Below, piece by piece: positions 8,054 through 16,845 of a stretch of 47,151 bases of DNA. The DNA comes from an uncultured Collinsella sp. GTDB taxonomy: Bacteria; Actinomycetota; Coriobacteriia; Coriobacteriales; Coriobacteriaceae. The position numbers were made by a program, and so were the translations under genes. The DNA lies in assembly GCA_934643145.1 (NCBI GenBank), contig CAKUBM010000015.1, positions 1-47,151 of the forward strand. The letters are read 5' to 3'. The notes beneath the pieces are model-generated. The model was not told where the DNA came from. It made no database searches and saw only the letters and a list, made by a program, of their open reading frames with translations. How positions within the stretch are numbered: the first letter of the stretch is position 1; every line of letters starts with the position of its first letter.

Positions 8054-9628
8054 TTACAGCTCGTACAGCGTGGTGAACTTGTCCTGCAGGTAGCTGCAGT
8101 AGTAGCGGGCGTCAAAATCCATGCCGCAGGCACCCTTGATGAGTTCCGGCGCGTCCTTGGCGCGGCCCCACTGCCAAATGTGCTCGCCCAGCCACGCGCG
8201 GACGGGTGCCAGGTCGCCGCTCGCGCAGGCGCCGGTAAGGTCGACGCCGTCGCGGCACATGGCTGGCACGAACATGGCGTCGTAGGCGCTGCCCAGTGCA
8301 TAGGTGGGGAAGTAGCCAAACGAGCCGCCGCTCCAGTGCGTGTCCTGTAGACAGCCGCGCGTGTCGTCGGGAACCGGAATGCCCAGGTACTCGTCCATAA
8401 AGCGGTTCCAGAGCGCGGGGATATCCTTAGCCGTGGCCTCGCCGGCAAACAGCATGCGCTCGATCTCGTAGCGCACCATAACGTGCAGCGGGTAGGTGAG
8501 CTCGTCGGCCTCGGTGCGGATCAGCGACGGCTGTGCAATGTTCACGGCGTGGTAGAGCATATCCTCGTCTACGTTGCCGTAGACTTCGGGCGCGTGACGG
8601 CGCAGCACCTCGAGCAGCGGGCCCATAAAGGCGCGGCTGCGGCCCACGGTGTTCTCAAAGAAACGGCTCTGGCTCTCGTGGATGCCCATGGAGGTGCCGC
8701 CCTCCAGGCACGTGCGCGCGTAAGCGGGGTTCACGCCCAGCTCGTACATGGCGTGGCCGGCCTCGTGGATGATGCTGTAGACGTTGGAGATGCAATCGTC
8801 CTCATAGATGTGCGTGGCGATGCGCGCGTCGCCCACCGAAAAGCCCTCACTAAACGGATGCTCGGTAAAGGCGAGCGTGGTGTCGTCCAGGTCCAGGCCC
8901 ACAAGCTTCATCAGGTCGAAGCTCATGGCGCGCTGGGCGGCCTCGGGCACATGCGCGTGCAAAAAGTCGGCAGCGGGCTGCTGGCCGCGCTCGCCGATGG
9001 CATGCACGAGCGGCACGACGGCAGCCTTGACCTCGTCGCAGAATGCGTCGAAGCTCTTGGTGGAAAGGCCGCGCTCGTACTGGTCGAGCCACACGTCGTA
9101 CGGGTCGCGCTTGGGGTCCATAAGCTGGGCCTGGCGCTTAAGCTGTCCGACGATTCTGTCCACGTAGGGCTCAAAGCTCGCCCAGTCGTTGGCCGCCTTG
9201 GCCTTGTGCCACACGGCGTCGGCCTCGCAGGTGAGCCTGGTCCAGGCCTCGGCTTCTTCGGTGGGGATGGCACTGGCCTCACGTTGATCGCGGCCGAGCA
9301 CACGGATCTCGTCGAGCAGCTGAGGGTCGTCGATTTTGCCGCCGGCGACGGTCTCGCGCGCTAACGAGCGTACGAGCTCAACGGACTTCTCACTGGTCAG
9401 CAGCTTGTGATGCTCGCCGGCAAGCGTGCCCATGGCGTCGGCACGCGCTGCTGCGCCGTTGGCGGGGGCGATGGTCGCGCCATCGAACTCGGCGATCTTG
9501 AGCAGATACTCGCGGGTCCACAGCTTGCCCTCGAGCTTGCGGAACTTCTTGATGGCCTTTTCGGCTTTGATGCCCTTGGCGGCTTTTGCCACGGCGGCCT
9601 TGGCCTTCTTATCGAACTTCTTTCCCAT
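8054..9628 (-). CDS. M32 family metallocarboxypeptidase
   Basis: A 524-residue zinc carboxypeptidase of the thermostable carboxypeptidase 1 family (M32), which removes C-terminal amino acids from peptides in the cytoplasm. The zinc motif HEAGH lies at about residue 288, preceded by YSII as in the family, and a downstream segment (ESQSRFFENTVGRS) carries the third ligand Glu. The first 40 residues are Lys/Ala-rich and slightly longer than typical. The start is ATG at 9626-9628 with AAGGA six bases upstream; a frame to 9661 lacks one. It is convergent with glmM and divergent from the pheS leader, with about 130 bp to the start of that leader. Confidence 0.9.
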   Translation of the reverse strand: MGKKFDKKAKAAVAKAAKGIKAEKAIKKFRKLEGKLWTREYLLKIAEFDGATIAPANGAAARADAMGTLAGEHHKLLTSEKSVELVRSLARETVAGGKIDDPQLLDEIRVLGRDQREASAIPTEEAEAWTRLTCEADAVWHKAKAANDWASFEPYVDRIVGQLKRQAQLMDPKRDPYDVWLDQYERGLSTKSFDAFCDEVKAAVVPLVHAIGERGQQPAADFLHAHVPEAAQRAMSFDLMKLVGLDLDDTTLAFTEHPFSEGFSVGDARIATHIYEDDCISNVYSIIHEAGHAMYELGVNPAYARTCLEGGTSMGIHESQSRFFENTVGRSRAFMGPLLEVLRRHAPEVYGNVDEDMLYHAVNIAQPSLIRTEADELTYPLHVMVRYEIERMLFAGEATAKDIPALWNRFMDEYLGIPVPDDTRGCLQDTHWSGGSFGYFPTYALGSAYDAMFVPAMCRDGVDLTGACASGDLAPVRAWLGEHIWQWGRAKDAPELIKGACGMDFDARYYCSYLQDKFTTLYEL

Positions 9629-9764
9629 ACCATATCCTTGATCTCGCAGGCCGAGCGCCAAAGGTGGACGTGCGGCCAGTTTGCACAGCTACCTGCCTTG
9701 TACCCAGCGCGAACAAAACGGAACGCGGTGATACGCTCGCGAAATGTGTTATCCTATAGCCCAA

Positions 9765-10046
9765 TGCGTTGACGGAGAGGGTTTTGCCCGCCGCGTCGCC
9801 GGCAAGAGAGGGAAGGTCATGGGCTGCAAGCCTTCCTGCGGTGGCAAGGGCCAAGCGTTCACTCCCGAGCAGCAACCTCAACGGGCGCGCGGCCAGCGGC
9901 GGCGAAGCCCCAGTAGGGAAGCCGTGAGCCTCGCGATAAGGGGCACAGAGTGGGCACGGCGGGCCAGACATCCGCCGGGTCAAACAAGGTGGTACCGCGG
10001 AATTCAACCGTCCTTGGGCAATGCACATGCCCGAGGGCGGTTTTTT
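9765..10046 (+). promoter_or_regulatory. T-box leader of pheST
   Basis: The hallmark T-box sequence AAGGTGGTACCGCGG is at 9986-10000, followed by the intrinsic terminator at 10008-10046. Upstream lies a long stem I region. A candidate specifier codon TTC (Phe) is at 9858-9860, in the context GCGTTCACTCCCGAGC on the 3' side of stem I. Uncharged tRNA-Phe would pair at both sites and stabilise the antiterminator, switching on pheST during Phe starvation. The T-box call is certain; the exact specifier loop is my reading. The cognate tRNA-Phe(GAA) gene is in this window at 35562. Confidence 0.92.
10008..10046 (+). terminator. T-box attenuator terminator
   Basis: A 13-pair stem (CCGTCCTTGGGCA with TGCCCGAGGGCGG, two wobbles), seven-base loop, then TTTTTT. 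Its left arm overlaps the region needed for the T-box antiterminator. Confidence 0.9.
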
Positions 10047-10132
10047 GTTACCGAACCGGGCCGCGTTTTCGCAACGCTGGGCGGCGGCAGTCGTCCCGGC
10101 GAGCGGGAAGCGCGAGAGATGAAAGGGAAGAC

Positions 10133-11209
10133 ATGAGTCTGATTGATGATCTGGTCAAACTCGAGGAAGAGGCCAAGGAGCTCGTCGCAGGCGCCGACGA
10201 CGCCGCCAAGCTCGAGGCTGCGCGCGTTGAGCTGCTCGGCCGCAAGGGTCGCATCACCGGCCTGATGCGCATGATGGGCAAGCTCGCCCCCGAGGATCGC
10301 CCCGTCATGGGCAAGCGCGCCAACGAGATGCGCCAGCTGATCGAGGGTATGCTCGACGAGCGCACGACCGAGATGAAGGCCGCTGCCCTCAAGCACGCGC
10401 TTGAGCACGAGGCCGTCGACATCACGCTGCCGGGCATCCGTCCGCAGATCGGTCACCAGCACCTGATCAAGCAGATCATCGAGGAGGCCGAGGACATCTT
10501 CTGCGGCATCGGCTACACCGTCGAATCCGGCCCCATGGTCGACACCTCCTACTACAACTTCACCGCGCTCAACGCGCCCATGGATCACCCGAGCCGCTCG
10601 GCCCGCGACACGTTCTACGTGGTCGACAACAATCCCGGCAGCGTCGCGCACCCCGAGGCACATGCCCATGGCGAGTCCGACGTGCTGCTGCGCACCCAGA
10701 CCTCGGGCGTGCAGATTCACACCATGGAGGCGCAGAAGCCGCCCATCTACATGATCTGCCCGGGCACCGTCTACCGTCCCGACACGGCCGATGCCTGCCA
10801 CCTGCCGCAGTTCAACCAGATCGAGGGCCTGGTCGTCGACGAGGGCATCACCTTCGGCGACCTCAAGGGCACGCTCGACTACTTCGTCAAGTGCATGTTT
10901 GGCGAGGATCGCAAGACGCGTTACCGCCCGCACTTCTTCCCCTTCACCGAGCCCAGCTGCGAGGTGGACGTGAGCTGCCACGTGTGCGGCGGCAAGGGCT
11001 GCAACTTCTGCAAGCACAGCGGCTGGATCGAGATCCTGGGCTGCGGCATGGTTGACCCCAACGTCCTTATCAACTGCGGCATCGACCCCGAGAAGTACAC
11101 CGGCTTCGCCTTTGGCATTGGCGCCGAGCGCGTCGCGGCCCTGCGCTACGACTTGCCCGACCTCAGAACGCTCATGACTGGCGATATGCGCTTCCTGAAC
11201 CAATTTTAG
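10133..11209 (+). CDS. pheS: Phenylalanine-tRNA ligase alpha subunit
   Basis: 358 residues, the normal length. The N-terminal coiled coil (about 1-85) binds tRNA, and the class II catalytic core follows. Motif 2 is in the ICPGTVYRPDTADACHLPQF region, and motif 3 is GFAFGIGAERVAALRYDLPD near the C-terminus. A Cys-rich insert (CHVCGGKGCNFCKHSGW, around residue 283) is typical of Gram-positive PheS. The start ATG 10133 follows AAAGGGAAG; an in-frame extension runs back through the T-box leader and is not coding. With PheT it forms an alpha2-beta2 enzyme charging tRNA-Phe. Expression is controlled by the T-box upstream. Confidence 0.97.
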   Translation: MSLIDDLVKLEEEAKELVAGADDAAKLEAARVELLGRKGRITGLMRMMGKLAPEDRPVMGKRANEMRQLIEGMLDERTTEMKAAALKHALEHEAVDITLPGIRPQIGHQHLIKQIIEEAEDIFCGIGYTVESGPMVDTSYYNFTALNAPMDHPSRSARDTFYVVDNNPGSVAHPEAHAHGESDVLLRTQTSGVQIHTMEAQKPPIYMICPGTVYRPDTADACHLPQFNQIEGLVVDEGITFGDLKGTLDYFVKCMFGEDRKTRYRPHFFPFTEPSCEVDVSCHVCGGKGCNFCKHSGWIEILGCGMVDPNVLINCGIDPEKYTGFAFGIGAERVAALRYDLPDLRTLMTGDMRFLNQF

Positions 11210-11210
11210 G

Positions 11211-11307
11211 CTTGCCCAGGCACCCCATCTTGGCGTTCAAACCGTCGCTCGCGTACCTTTAGTACGCGTCGCTCCTCTTTCACGCCAACCTGGGGCACCT
11301 GGACAAC
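11211..11307. repeat. Long imperfect hairpin between pheS and pheT
   Basis: Two 46-base arms (11211-11256 and 11262-11307) pair in a single register around loop CTTTA, with mismatched doublets spaced among perfect runs (CCAGG, CCCCA, TTGGCGT, CGCGTAC). There is no T-run. It starts two bases after the pheS stop and separates two genes that are normally adjacent. Confidence 0.85.
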
Positions 11308-11371
11308 CCTAAGGCGAACGTCTTCATTTGATACCCCTCCCTATGCGGAGATTAAGAACTAGGAGAGCTAT

Positions 11372-13825
11372 ATGCGTGTTTCTTACGACTGGCTCAAGAC
11401 CATGATCGATATTCCGGAGGATCCCAAGACCCTTTCGGACGAATATATCCGTACCGGCACCGAGGTCGAGGCGATCGACACCGTGGGCGAGTCCTTCGAC
11501 CACGTAGTGACCGCCAAGGTGCTCACCAAGACCCCGCACCCCGATAGCGACCACATGTATGTGTGCTCGGTCGACGTGGGCGACAAGAATCTCGACGCCG
11601 ACGGCAATCCCGCACCGCTGCAGATCGTCTGCGGCGCGCAGAACTTCGAGGCCGGCGACCATATCGTCACGGCCATGATCGGCGCTGTTCTGCCCGGCGA
11701 CGTCAAGATCAAGAAGAGCAAGCTCCGCGGCGTCGTGTCCATGGGCATGAACTGCTCCGCGCGCGAGCTCGGCCTGGGTGGCGACCACTCCGGCATCATG
11801 ATCCTGCCCGAGGACACCCCCTGCGGCATGCCGTTTGCCGAGTATGTGGGTTCGAGCGACACCGTGCTCGACTGCGAGATCACGCCTAACCGCCCCGACT
11901 GCCTGTCCATGATCGGCATGGCCCGCGAGACCGGCGCCATCTTCGACCGCGATTTCCACGTTGAGTTGCCCGCCATCAAGGCCGAGACCGGCCGCGCGAC
12001 CGACGACGAGCTTTCCGTCGAGATTGCCGACGAGGGCCTGTGCGACCGCTATGTCGCCCGCATCGTGCGCAACGTGAAGGTCGGCCCGTCGCCCGACTGG
12101 ATGGTCAAGCGCCTCAACGCCCTGGGCGTGCGCCCGCACAACAACATCGTCGACATCACCAACTACGTGATGATGCTCACCGGCCAGCCGCTGCACGCCT
12201 TTGACCTCGACACCTTTGCCGAGCGCGAGGGCAGGCGTCGTGTGGTGGTTCGCGCTGCCGAGCAGGATGAGAAGTTTACGACCCTCGACGGCGAGGAGCG
12301 CACGCTCGACGCCGGTATGGGTCTTATCACCGACGGCGAGCGCCCCGTGGCGCTGGCCGGCGTTATGGGCGGTATGGATTCCGAGATCGAGGACGACACC
12401 GTCGACGTGATGGTCGAGAGCGCCTGCTTCAACGCCGGCCGCACCTCGCACACCAGCCGCGACCTGTCGCTGATCTCCGACGCCTCCATCCGCTTTGAGC
12501 GCCAGGTCGACGAGACCGGCTGTGTGGACGTCGCCAATGTGACGTGCGCGCTCATCAAGGAGATCGCCGGCGGCGAGGTCGCTCCCGGCTATGTGGACGT
12601 GTTCCCCGCGCCCAAGACCATCGACAGCATCGAGCTGCGCCTGGCCCGCGTGCACGCCATCTGCGGCGCCGATATCGAGCCCGACTTTATCGAGCGCTCG
12701 CTCACCCGCCTGGGCTGCACCGTCGAGCGCGACGGCGAGGACTTTATGGTGACCCCGCCGAGCTTCCGTCCCGACCTGCCGCGCGAGATCGACCTGATCG
12801 AGGAGGTCCTGCGCCTGTGGGGCATGGGCCGTGTGACGGCGACCATCCCGGCTGCTAAGAATCACATCGGCGGCCTGACCCGCGAGCAGAAGCTCACTCG
12901 TAAGGTCGGCGAGATTCTGCGCGCCTGCGGTCTTAATGAGACCACGACCTTTGGCTTTGCCGCCCCGGGCGACCTGGAGAAGATTGGCATGTCCACCGAG
13001 GGCCGCGGCTGCCCCGTGGTACTCATGAACCCGCTGGTGGCCGAGCAGACCGAGATGCGCCGCTCGTTGCTGCCGGGCCTGCTGCAGTCCGTGGCCTACA
13101 ACGAGGCCCACGGTACGCCCAACGTGCACCTGTACGAGGTCGGCAGCCTGTTCCACGGTCGCGAGAACGCCAGCCTGCCCAAGGAGACCAAGTCCGTGGC
13201 GGGCGTGCTCTCGGGCCAGTGGAGCGAGCAGTCTTGGAACATGAAGTACCGTAAGCTGCGTTTCTTCTTTGGCAAGGGCATTGTTGAGGAGCTGCTTGCC
13301 CAGCTGCGCATCGAGAAGGTTCGCTTCCGTCCCGTCGAGGGCGAGGGCTACGCCTTCCTGCAGCCGGGCCGTGCCGCCGAGGTGCTCTCGGGCGGTACCG
13401 TGCTGGGCTGGGTCGGCGAGATCCATCCCGAGGCGCGCGAGGCTATGGGCATCGACGAGGTCGTCGTGGCCTTTGAGCTCGATCTGGACAAGCTGATCAA
13501 GGGCGCCCGCAACCAGGAGAACTATCGCGAGTTCTCGCAGTACCCGGCCGTTGAGCACGACCTTGCTATCGTGGTCGACAACGCCGTGACCTGCGAGGAT
13601 CTTGAGCGCCGCATTACCAGTGCCGGCGGCAAGCTGCTCGAGGGCGTGCGTCTGTTCGACGTCTATCGCGATCCGGTCCGTATCGGCAAGGGCAAGAAGT
13701 CCATGGCCTTCGCGCTCACGTATCGCTCCGACGACCACACGCTCACCAGCGAAGAGGTCGAGAAGGCGCACCAGAAGATCGTCACCAAGGTGTGCAAGGG
13801 CGTGAACGGCGAGGTCCGCGGCTAG
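11372..13825 (+). CDS. pheT: Phenylalanine-tRNA ligase beta subunit
   Basis: 817 residues. The order is the standard one: an N-terminal EMAP/tRNA-binding domain (about 40-155), B3/B4 with the editing site (about 210-390), B5 (about 410-480), the class II-like core, and the C-terminal ferredoxin-fold anticodon-binding FDX-ACB domain (about 725-817, starting FSQYPAVEHDLAIVVD). The start ATG follows AGGAGA. It is probably cotranscribed with pheS despite the 162-bp gap, which is filled by a long hairpin that could set the ratio of the subunits. A terminator follows at 13911. Confidence 0.97.
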   Translation: MRVSYDWLKTMIDIPEDPKTLSDEYIRTGTEVEAIDTVGESFDHVVTAKVLTKTPHPDSDHMYVCSVDVGDKNLDADGNPAPLQIVCGAQNFEAGDHIVTAMIGAVLPGDVKIKKSKLRGVVSMGMNCSARELGLGGDHSGIMILPEDTPCGMPFAEYVGSSDTVLDCEITPNRPDCLSMIGMARETGAIFDRDFHVELPAIKAETGRATDDELSVEIADEGLCDRYVARIVRNVKVGPSPDWMVKRLNALGVRPHNNIVDITNYVMMLTGQPLHAFDLDTFAEREGRRRVVVRAAEQDEKFTTLDGEERTLDAGMGLITDGERPVALAGVMGGMDSEIEDDTVDVMVESACFNAGRTSHTSRDLSLISDASIRFERQVDETGCVDVANVTCALIKEIAGGEVAPGYVDVFPAPKTIDSIELRLARVHAICGADIEPDFIERSLTRLGCTVERDGEDFMVTPPSFRPDLPREIDLIEEVLRLWGMGRVTATIPAAKNHIGGLTREQKLTRKVGEILRACGLNETTTFGFAAPGDLEKIGMSTEGRGCPVVLMNPLVAEQTEMRRSLLPGLLQSVAYNEAHGTPNVHLYEVGSLFHGRENASLPKETKSVAGVLSGQWSEQSWNMKYRKLRFFFGKGIVEELLAQLRIEKVRFRPVEGEGYAFLQPGRAAEVLSGGTVLGWVGEIHPEAREAMGIDEVVVAFELDLDKLIKGARNQENYREFSQYPAVEHDLAIVVDNAVTCEDLERRITSAGGKLLEGVRLFDVYRDPVRIGKGKKSMAFALTYRSDDHTLTSEEVEKAHQKIVTKVCKGVNGEVRG

Positions 13826-13910
13826 GGCTCGCGACTGAGGCGTGGACCGACGGGCGGCGGCACGACTGAGCTGCTGCCCGCTGATGTCTCGCATCTATGA
13901 CGTATGTATT

Positions 13911-13951
13911 GCAAAACGGCGTGCTGCTTTGTTGGCGGCACGTCGTTTTGC
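13911..13951 (+). terminator. Terminator hairpin after pheT
   Basis: A 17-pair stem (13911-13927 with 13935-13951, two wobbles) with loop TTTGTTG. It has an A-run in the left arm and a T-run in the right arm, so it may work in both directions. It also contains the -35 element proposed for the next operon. Confidence 0.7.
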
Positions 13952-13957
13952 TATCAT
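13929..13957 (+). promoter_or_regulatory. Probable promoter of the nickel/cobalt transporter operon
   Basis: TTGTTG (13929-13934), 17-base spacer, TATCAT (13952-13957). The predicted transcript start near 13964 lies just before the NikR-like operator. Confidence 0.5.
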
Positions 13958-13967
13958 AGCCCGCGGA

Positions 13968-13995
13968 GTGTTACGAACATGACGAGTCGTAACAC
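13968..13995. promoter_or_regulatory. NikR-type operator
   Basis: Perfect dyad GTGTTAC-N14-GTAACAC. This matches the spaced palindrome described by comparative genomics for NikR, the Ni-responsive RHH repressor, in Desulfovibrio and relatives. It lies immediately downstream of the predicted promoter and 57 bp before the CbiM/NikM-like gene, a position expected for repression. No nikR gene is in this window. Confidence 0.7.
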
Positions 13996-14052
13996 TGACG
14001 ATATGGTTCAAACGGCGCCGCGATCCTGCGCGCCGACAACCGGGAGGCGTAT

Positions 14053-15138
14053 ATGCACATTCCAGATAATTACCTGTCCCCGCAGACGGACGCCGTGATG
14101 GCGGTGGCGATGGTTCCCGTATGGGTCCACTGCATTAAGAAGGTGCGCGCCACGCTCGACCGTGAGCACATGGCTTTCCTGGGCATTTGCGCTGCGTTCT
14201 CCTTCCTGCTCATGATGTTCAACGTGCCGCTGCCCGGCGGTACTACGGGTCACGCCGTCGGCGGCGCCCTCATCGCGCTGCTGCTGGGCCCCGAGGCCGC
14301 AGCCATCGCGGTTTCGGTCGCGCTCGCGCTGCAGGCGCTGCTGTTTGGCGACGGCGGCATCCTGTCCTTTGGCGCCAACTGCTTTAACATGGCCTTCGTG
14401 CTGCCGTTTGTTGCCACCATGGTATTCCGCGCGCTCAACAGCCGCCTGCACGACAAGAGCTGGGGCACCTCGGTCTCTGCCATTGTCGGCGGCTGGGTCG
14501 GTCTGTGCGTGGCTGCCCTTTGCGCTGCCATCGAGTTTGGCATTCAGCCCATGCTCTTCACCAACGCCTCGGGTGCTCCACTGTACTGCCCCTTCCCGCT
14601 GTCTGTTTCCATTCCGGCCATGTTGATCCCGCATATGCTGGTCGCCGGTGTCGTCGAGGGCGTGGCGACGGCCGCTATCTACGGTTTCATTAAGAAGACG
14701 GCGCCGAGCTTTATCGTCGGGCCCGAGGCTTCCGACGGCCTGCTGGACGCCGAGAGCGCAACCGCTAAGAAGACCTCGCTGGTTCCCACGCTCATCCTGG
14801 TCGCCGTGCTTGTCGTGGCCACGCCGCTGGGCCTGTTGGCCACGGGTGACGCCTGGGGCGAGTGGGACGCCGAGGGCGCCGCGACCGCCGTTCAGGAGGC
14901 TGGCGACGACAGCCTGCAGGCTTCAGTCGGTCTCGATACCCCGACCTTTGCCGATGCCCTGCCCACGGGCGATTATCTGCAGGCCTATTCCGAGGAGCAG
15001 GGCCTTGGCTTTGCCGGCCAGGCCGCGATGTATATTCTTTCGGGCGTGATTGGCGTGGCGGTGCTCACCATCGTATTCCGCCTGGTCTCGCTGACGGTCA
15101 AGGAAAGCGGTGCTCATGGCAATAGCCGAGCTGCCTAG
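14053..15138 (+). CDS. ECF transporter substrate-binding membrane subunit (CbiM/NikM, with N-like tail)
   Basis: A 361-residue integral membrane protein. It begins MHIPD; the family uses the N-terminal Met1-His2 to bind Ni2+ or Co2+, so the start at 14053 (after GGGAGG) is secure. Residues 1-220 form the CbiM/NikM core of about seven helices. A hydrophilic loop (about 270-330) sits between two extra helices (about 245-265 and 330-350), like a fused NikN/CbiN subunit. It works with the following Q and O genes as an energy-coupling-factor importer. The NikR-like operator upstream argues for nickel rather than cobalt, which is inference. No cobalamin riboswitch is apparent. Confidence 0.9.
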   Translation: MHIPDNYLSPQTDAVMAVAMVPVWVHCIKKVRATLDREHMAFLGICAAFSFLLMMFNVPLPGGTTGHAVGGALIALLLGPEAAAIAVSVALALQALLFGDGGILSFGANCFNMAFVLPFVATMVFRALNSRLHDKSWGTSVSAIVGGWVGLCVAALCAAIEFGIQPMLFTNASGAPLYCPFPLSVSIPAMLIPHMLVAGVVEGVATAAIYGFIKKTAPSFIVGPEASDGLLDAESATAKKTSLVPTLILVAVLVVATPLGLLATGDAWGEWDAEGAATAVQEAGDDSLQASVGLDTPTFADALPTGDYLQAYSEEQGLGFAGQAAMYILSGVIGVAVLTIVFRLVSLTVKESGAHGNSRAA

Positions 15139-15952
15139 CTGGCTTGCGGCCGAGGAGCGATACGAGCCCGCGGGGGCTCGGCATCGTGTGATGCAAAAGA
15201 ATGTCCTGCACCTGGCGAGCCTGCTTGAGCGGGTTCGCCTGGGCGGCGGCGCACACGAGGGCGGGTCGATTATCGACCGCGCCCTTTCTTCCGTTTCGGC
15301 CCCGGTGCGCCTGCTCGGCATGTTTGCTTGCGTCCTGTGCGTGTGCCTAACGCAAAGCCCGCTGTACCTCATGCTGATGGCGGCTATTGCGCTGGTGTTC
15401 GTTGCCATGCGCCCCGCACGCGGGCTGCGCGCGACTTTTGTGCCGGCGTTGGCTGCCGCGGGGTTTGCCGTGGTTCTGGCGCTGCCCGCCTTGCTGCTGG
15501 GCGCTTCTGCCGCGGGCGCCATGCTCAAGACTGCGCTCAAGACCTTCATTAATGTGTCGGTGGTGTTGGGCGTTTCGTGGACGCTCACGTGGAGCCGCAT
15601 GTCGGCGGCGCTCAAGATGCTTCATCTACCCGACGAAGTTATCTTTACCTTTGATATGGCACTCAAGCATATTGAGGTGCTGGGCCGCACGGCGCACGAC
15701 CTGACCGAATCGGTCATGCTGCGCAGTGTGGGTCGCGCGCCTGAGGGATTTTCGCGCACCGACTCGCTGGCGGGTATCATGGGCATGACCTTTATCAAGG
15801 CGATGGAATGCAGCCACGCGATGGACGAGGCCATGCTCTGCCGCGGCTTTGCCGGTACGTATCCGGCACCCGCGCGGGGCGGACTGAGCTGGCGCGATGC
15901 GGTTTATGCGGCCGCTGTGGCGTTGCTTGCGGTGCTGTGTGCCGCGCTGTAG
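15116..15952 (+). CDS. ECF transporter T component (CbiQ/NikQ)
   Basis: A 278-residue membrane protein coupling the substrate subunit to the ATPases. Four to five helices are predicted from residue 60 on. The conserved coupling motif in the C-terminal half is visible as AMLCRGFAGTYP; most members have A-R-G, and here C-R-G is present. The gene overlaps the end of the M subunit by 23 bp, implying translational coupling. The start is either ATG 15116 or GTG 15110; AAGGAA at 15100-15105 is better spaced for GTG. The last residues are hydrophobic up to the stop. Confidence 0.9.
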   Translation: MAIAELPSWLAAEERYEPAGARHRVMQKNVLHLASLLERVRLGGGAHEGGSIIDRALSSVSAPVRLLGMFACVLCVCLTQSPLYLMLMAAIALVFVAMRPARGLRATFVPALAAAGFAVVLALPALLLGASAAGAMLKTALKTFINVSVVLGVSWTLTWSRMSAALKMLHLPDEVIFTFDMALKHIEVLGRTAHDLTESVMLRSVGRAPEGFSRTDSLAGIMGMTFIKAMECSHAMDEAMLCRGFAGTYPAPARGGLSWRDAVYAAAVALLAVLCAAL

Positions 15953-15996
15953 CGCGGTCGGTCTGGCTGTCGATGTGAATAGGGAAGGGCGACGTT

Positions 15997-16767
15997 TTGG
16001 CTAACGATACGAATAGGACGGCGGGCACGAGCGGTGCGGGCGGCGCCGAGACTGCGCCGCTCATCGAGTTTCGCGACGTAGTGTTTTCCTATGCGGGCCA
16101 TACGGTTGTCGACGGCGTGTCGCTGCAGGTAGATCGCGGTGAGTTGGTTGCGTTGCTCGGTCCCAACGGCTGTGGCAAGACGACGATCATGCGCCTTATC
16201 AACGGCCTTGAGTTGGCAGACGCCGGCACGTACCTGTTTGATGGGCGCGCGGTCGATTCGGCGCTGCTGAAGGATTCTGCGGCCGCCCAGCGTTTCCATC
16301 AGCGCGTGGGTTTTGTGTTCCAGAATGCCGATGCCCAGCTGTTTTGCGCCACAGTGGGCGAGGAAGTTGCTTTTGGTCCCGCGCAGATGGGACTGCCGGC
16401 AGACGAGCTCGAGCGCCGCGTGCGCGATGCCATGGGGCTGTTCCAGGTTGCCGACCTTGTCGACGCCTCGCCCTATCAGCTTTCGGGCGGGCAAAAGAAG
16501 CGCGTGGCGCTTGCGGCGGTCGTGTCGATGAATCCCGACATCCTGGTGCTCGACGAGCCTACCAACGGACTTGACGAGGACTCGTGTGACATTGTGGTCA
16601 ACTTTTTGTTGGCATACGTTGCGGCGGGCAAGACGGTCTTGATGAGCACACATCACCAGGATTTGGTGCGACGCCTGGGCGCCCGTGCGATCTATATCGA
16701 TCGATATCACCACGTGGTCGAGGCACCCACGACGTCGTATGGAACCGAGGTCGGCGCCGCGGAATAG
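15997..16767 (+). CDS. ECF transporter ATP-binding protein (CbiO/NikO)
   Basis: A 256-residue ABC ATPase that powers the importer. It has Walker A GPNGCGKTT (about 55-63), Q-loop FQNAD, signature LSGGQKKR (near 161), Walker B ILVLDEPT (near 182), and the H-switch in STHHQD. The start is a TTG at 15997, supported by AGGGAAGGG seven bases upstream; no ATG is nearby. Only one ATPase gene is present, so it likely forms a homodimer, as in group I ECF systems dedicated to one substrate. Confidence 0.93.
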   Translation: MANDTNRTAGTSGAGGAETAPLIEFRDVVFSYAGHTVVDGVSLQVDRGELVALLGPNGCGKTTIMRLINGLELADAGTYLFDGRAVDSALLKDSAAAQRFHQRVGFVFQNADAQLFCATVGEEVAFGPAQMGLPADELERRVRDAMGLFQVADLVDASPYQLSGGQKKRVALAAVVSMNPDILVLDEPTNGLDEDSCDIVVNFLLAYVAAGKTVLMSTHHQDLVRRLGARAIYIDRYHHVVEAPTTSYGTEVGAAE

Positions 16768-16845
16768 TTGCTGCGTAGAGCATGCGCAACCGCCCGCGCG
16801 GCATTGCCGTGATGGTATAGTTATCCGGGTTTTACGGGGGTGGCT

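Noticed and set aside
11324..13894. Very long open frame on the minus strand opposite pheT
   Set aside because: It mirrors pheT codon bias (GC-rich third positions), has a His/Ala/Leu/Gly-rich, Lys-poor protein with no family features, and no ribosome binding site. The same applies to long antisense frames opposite metG, glmM, pyk, the DUF4012 gene and the P-type ATPase.
13911..14052. Cobalamin or NiCo riboswitch before the metal transporter
   Set aside because: The leader is short and its dyads are explained by a terminator and a NikR-type operator; no B12 box or NiCo four-way junction motif is visible.
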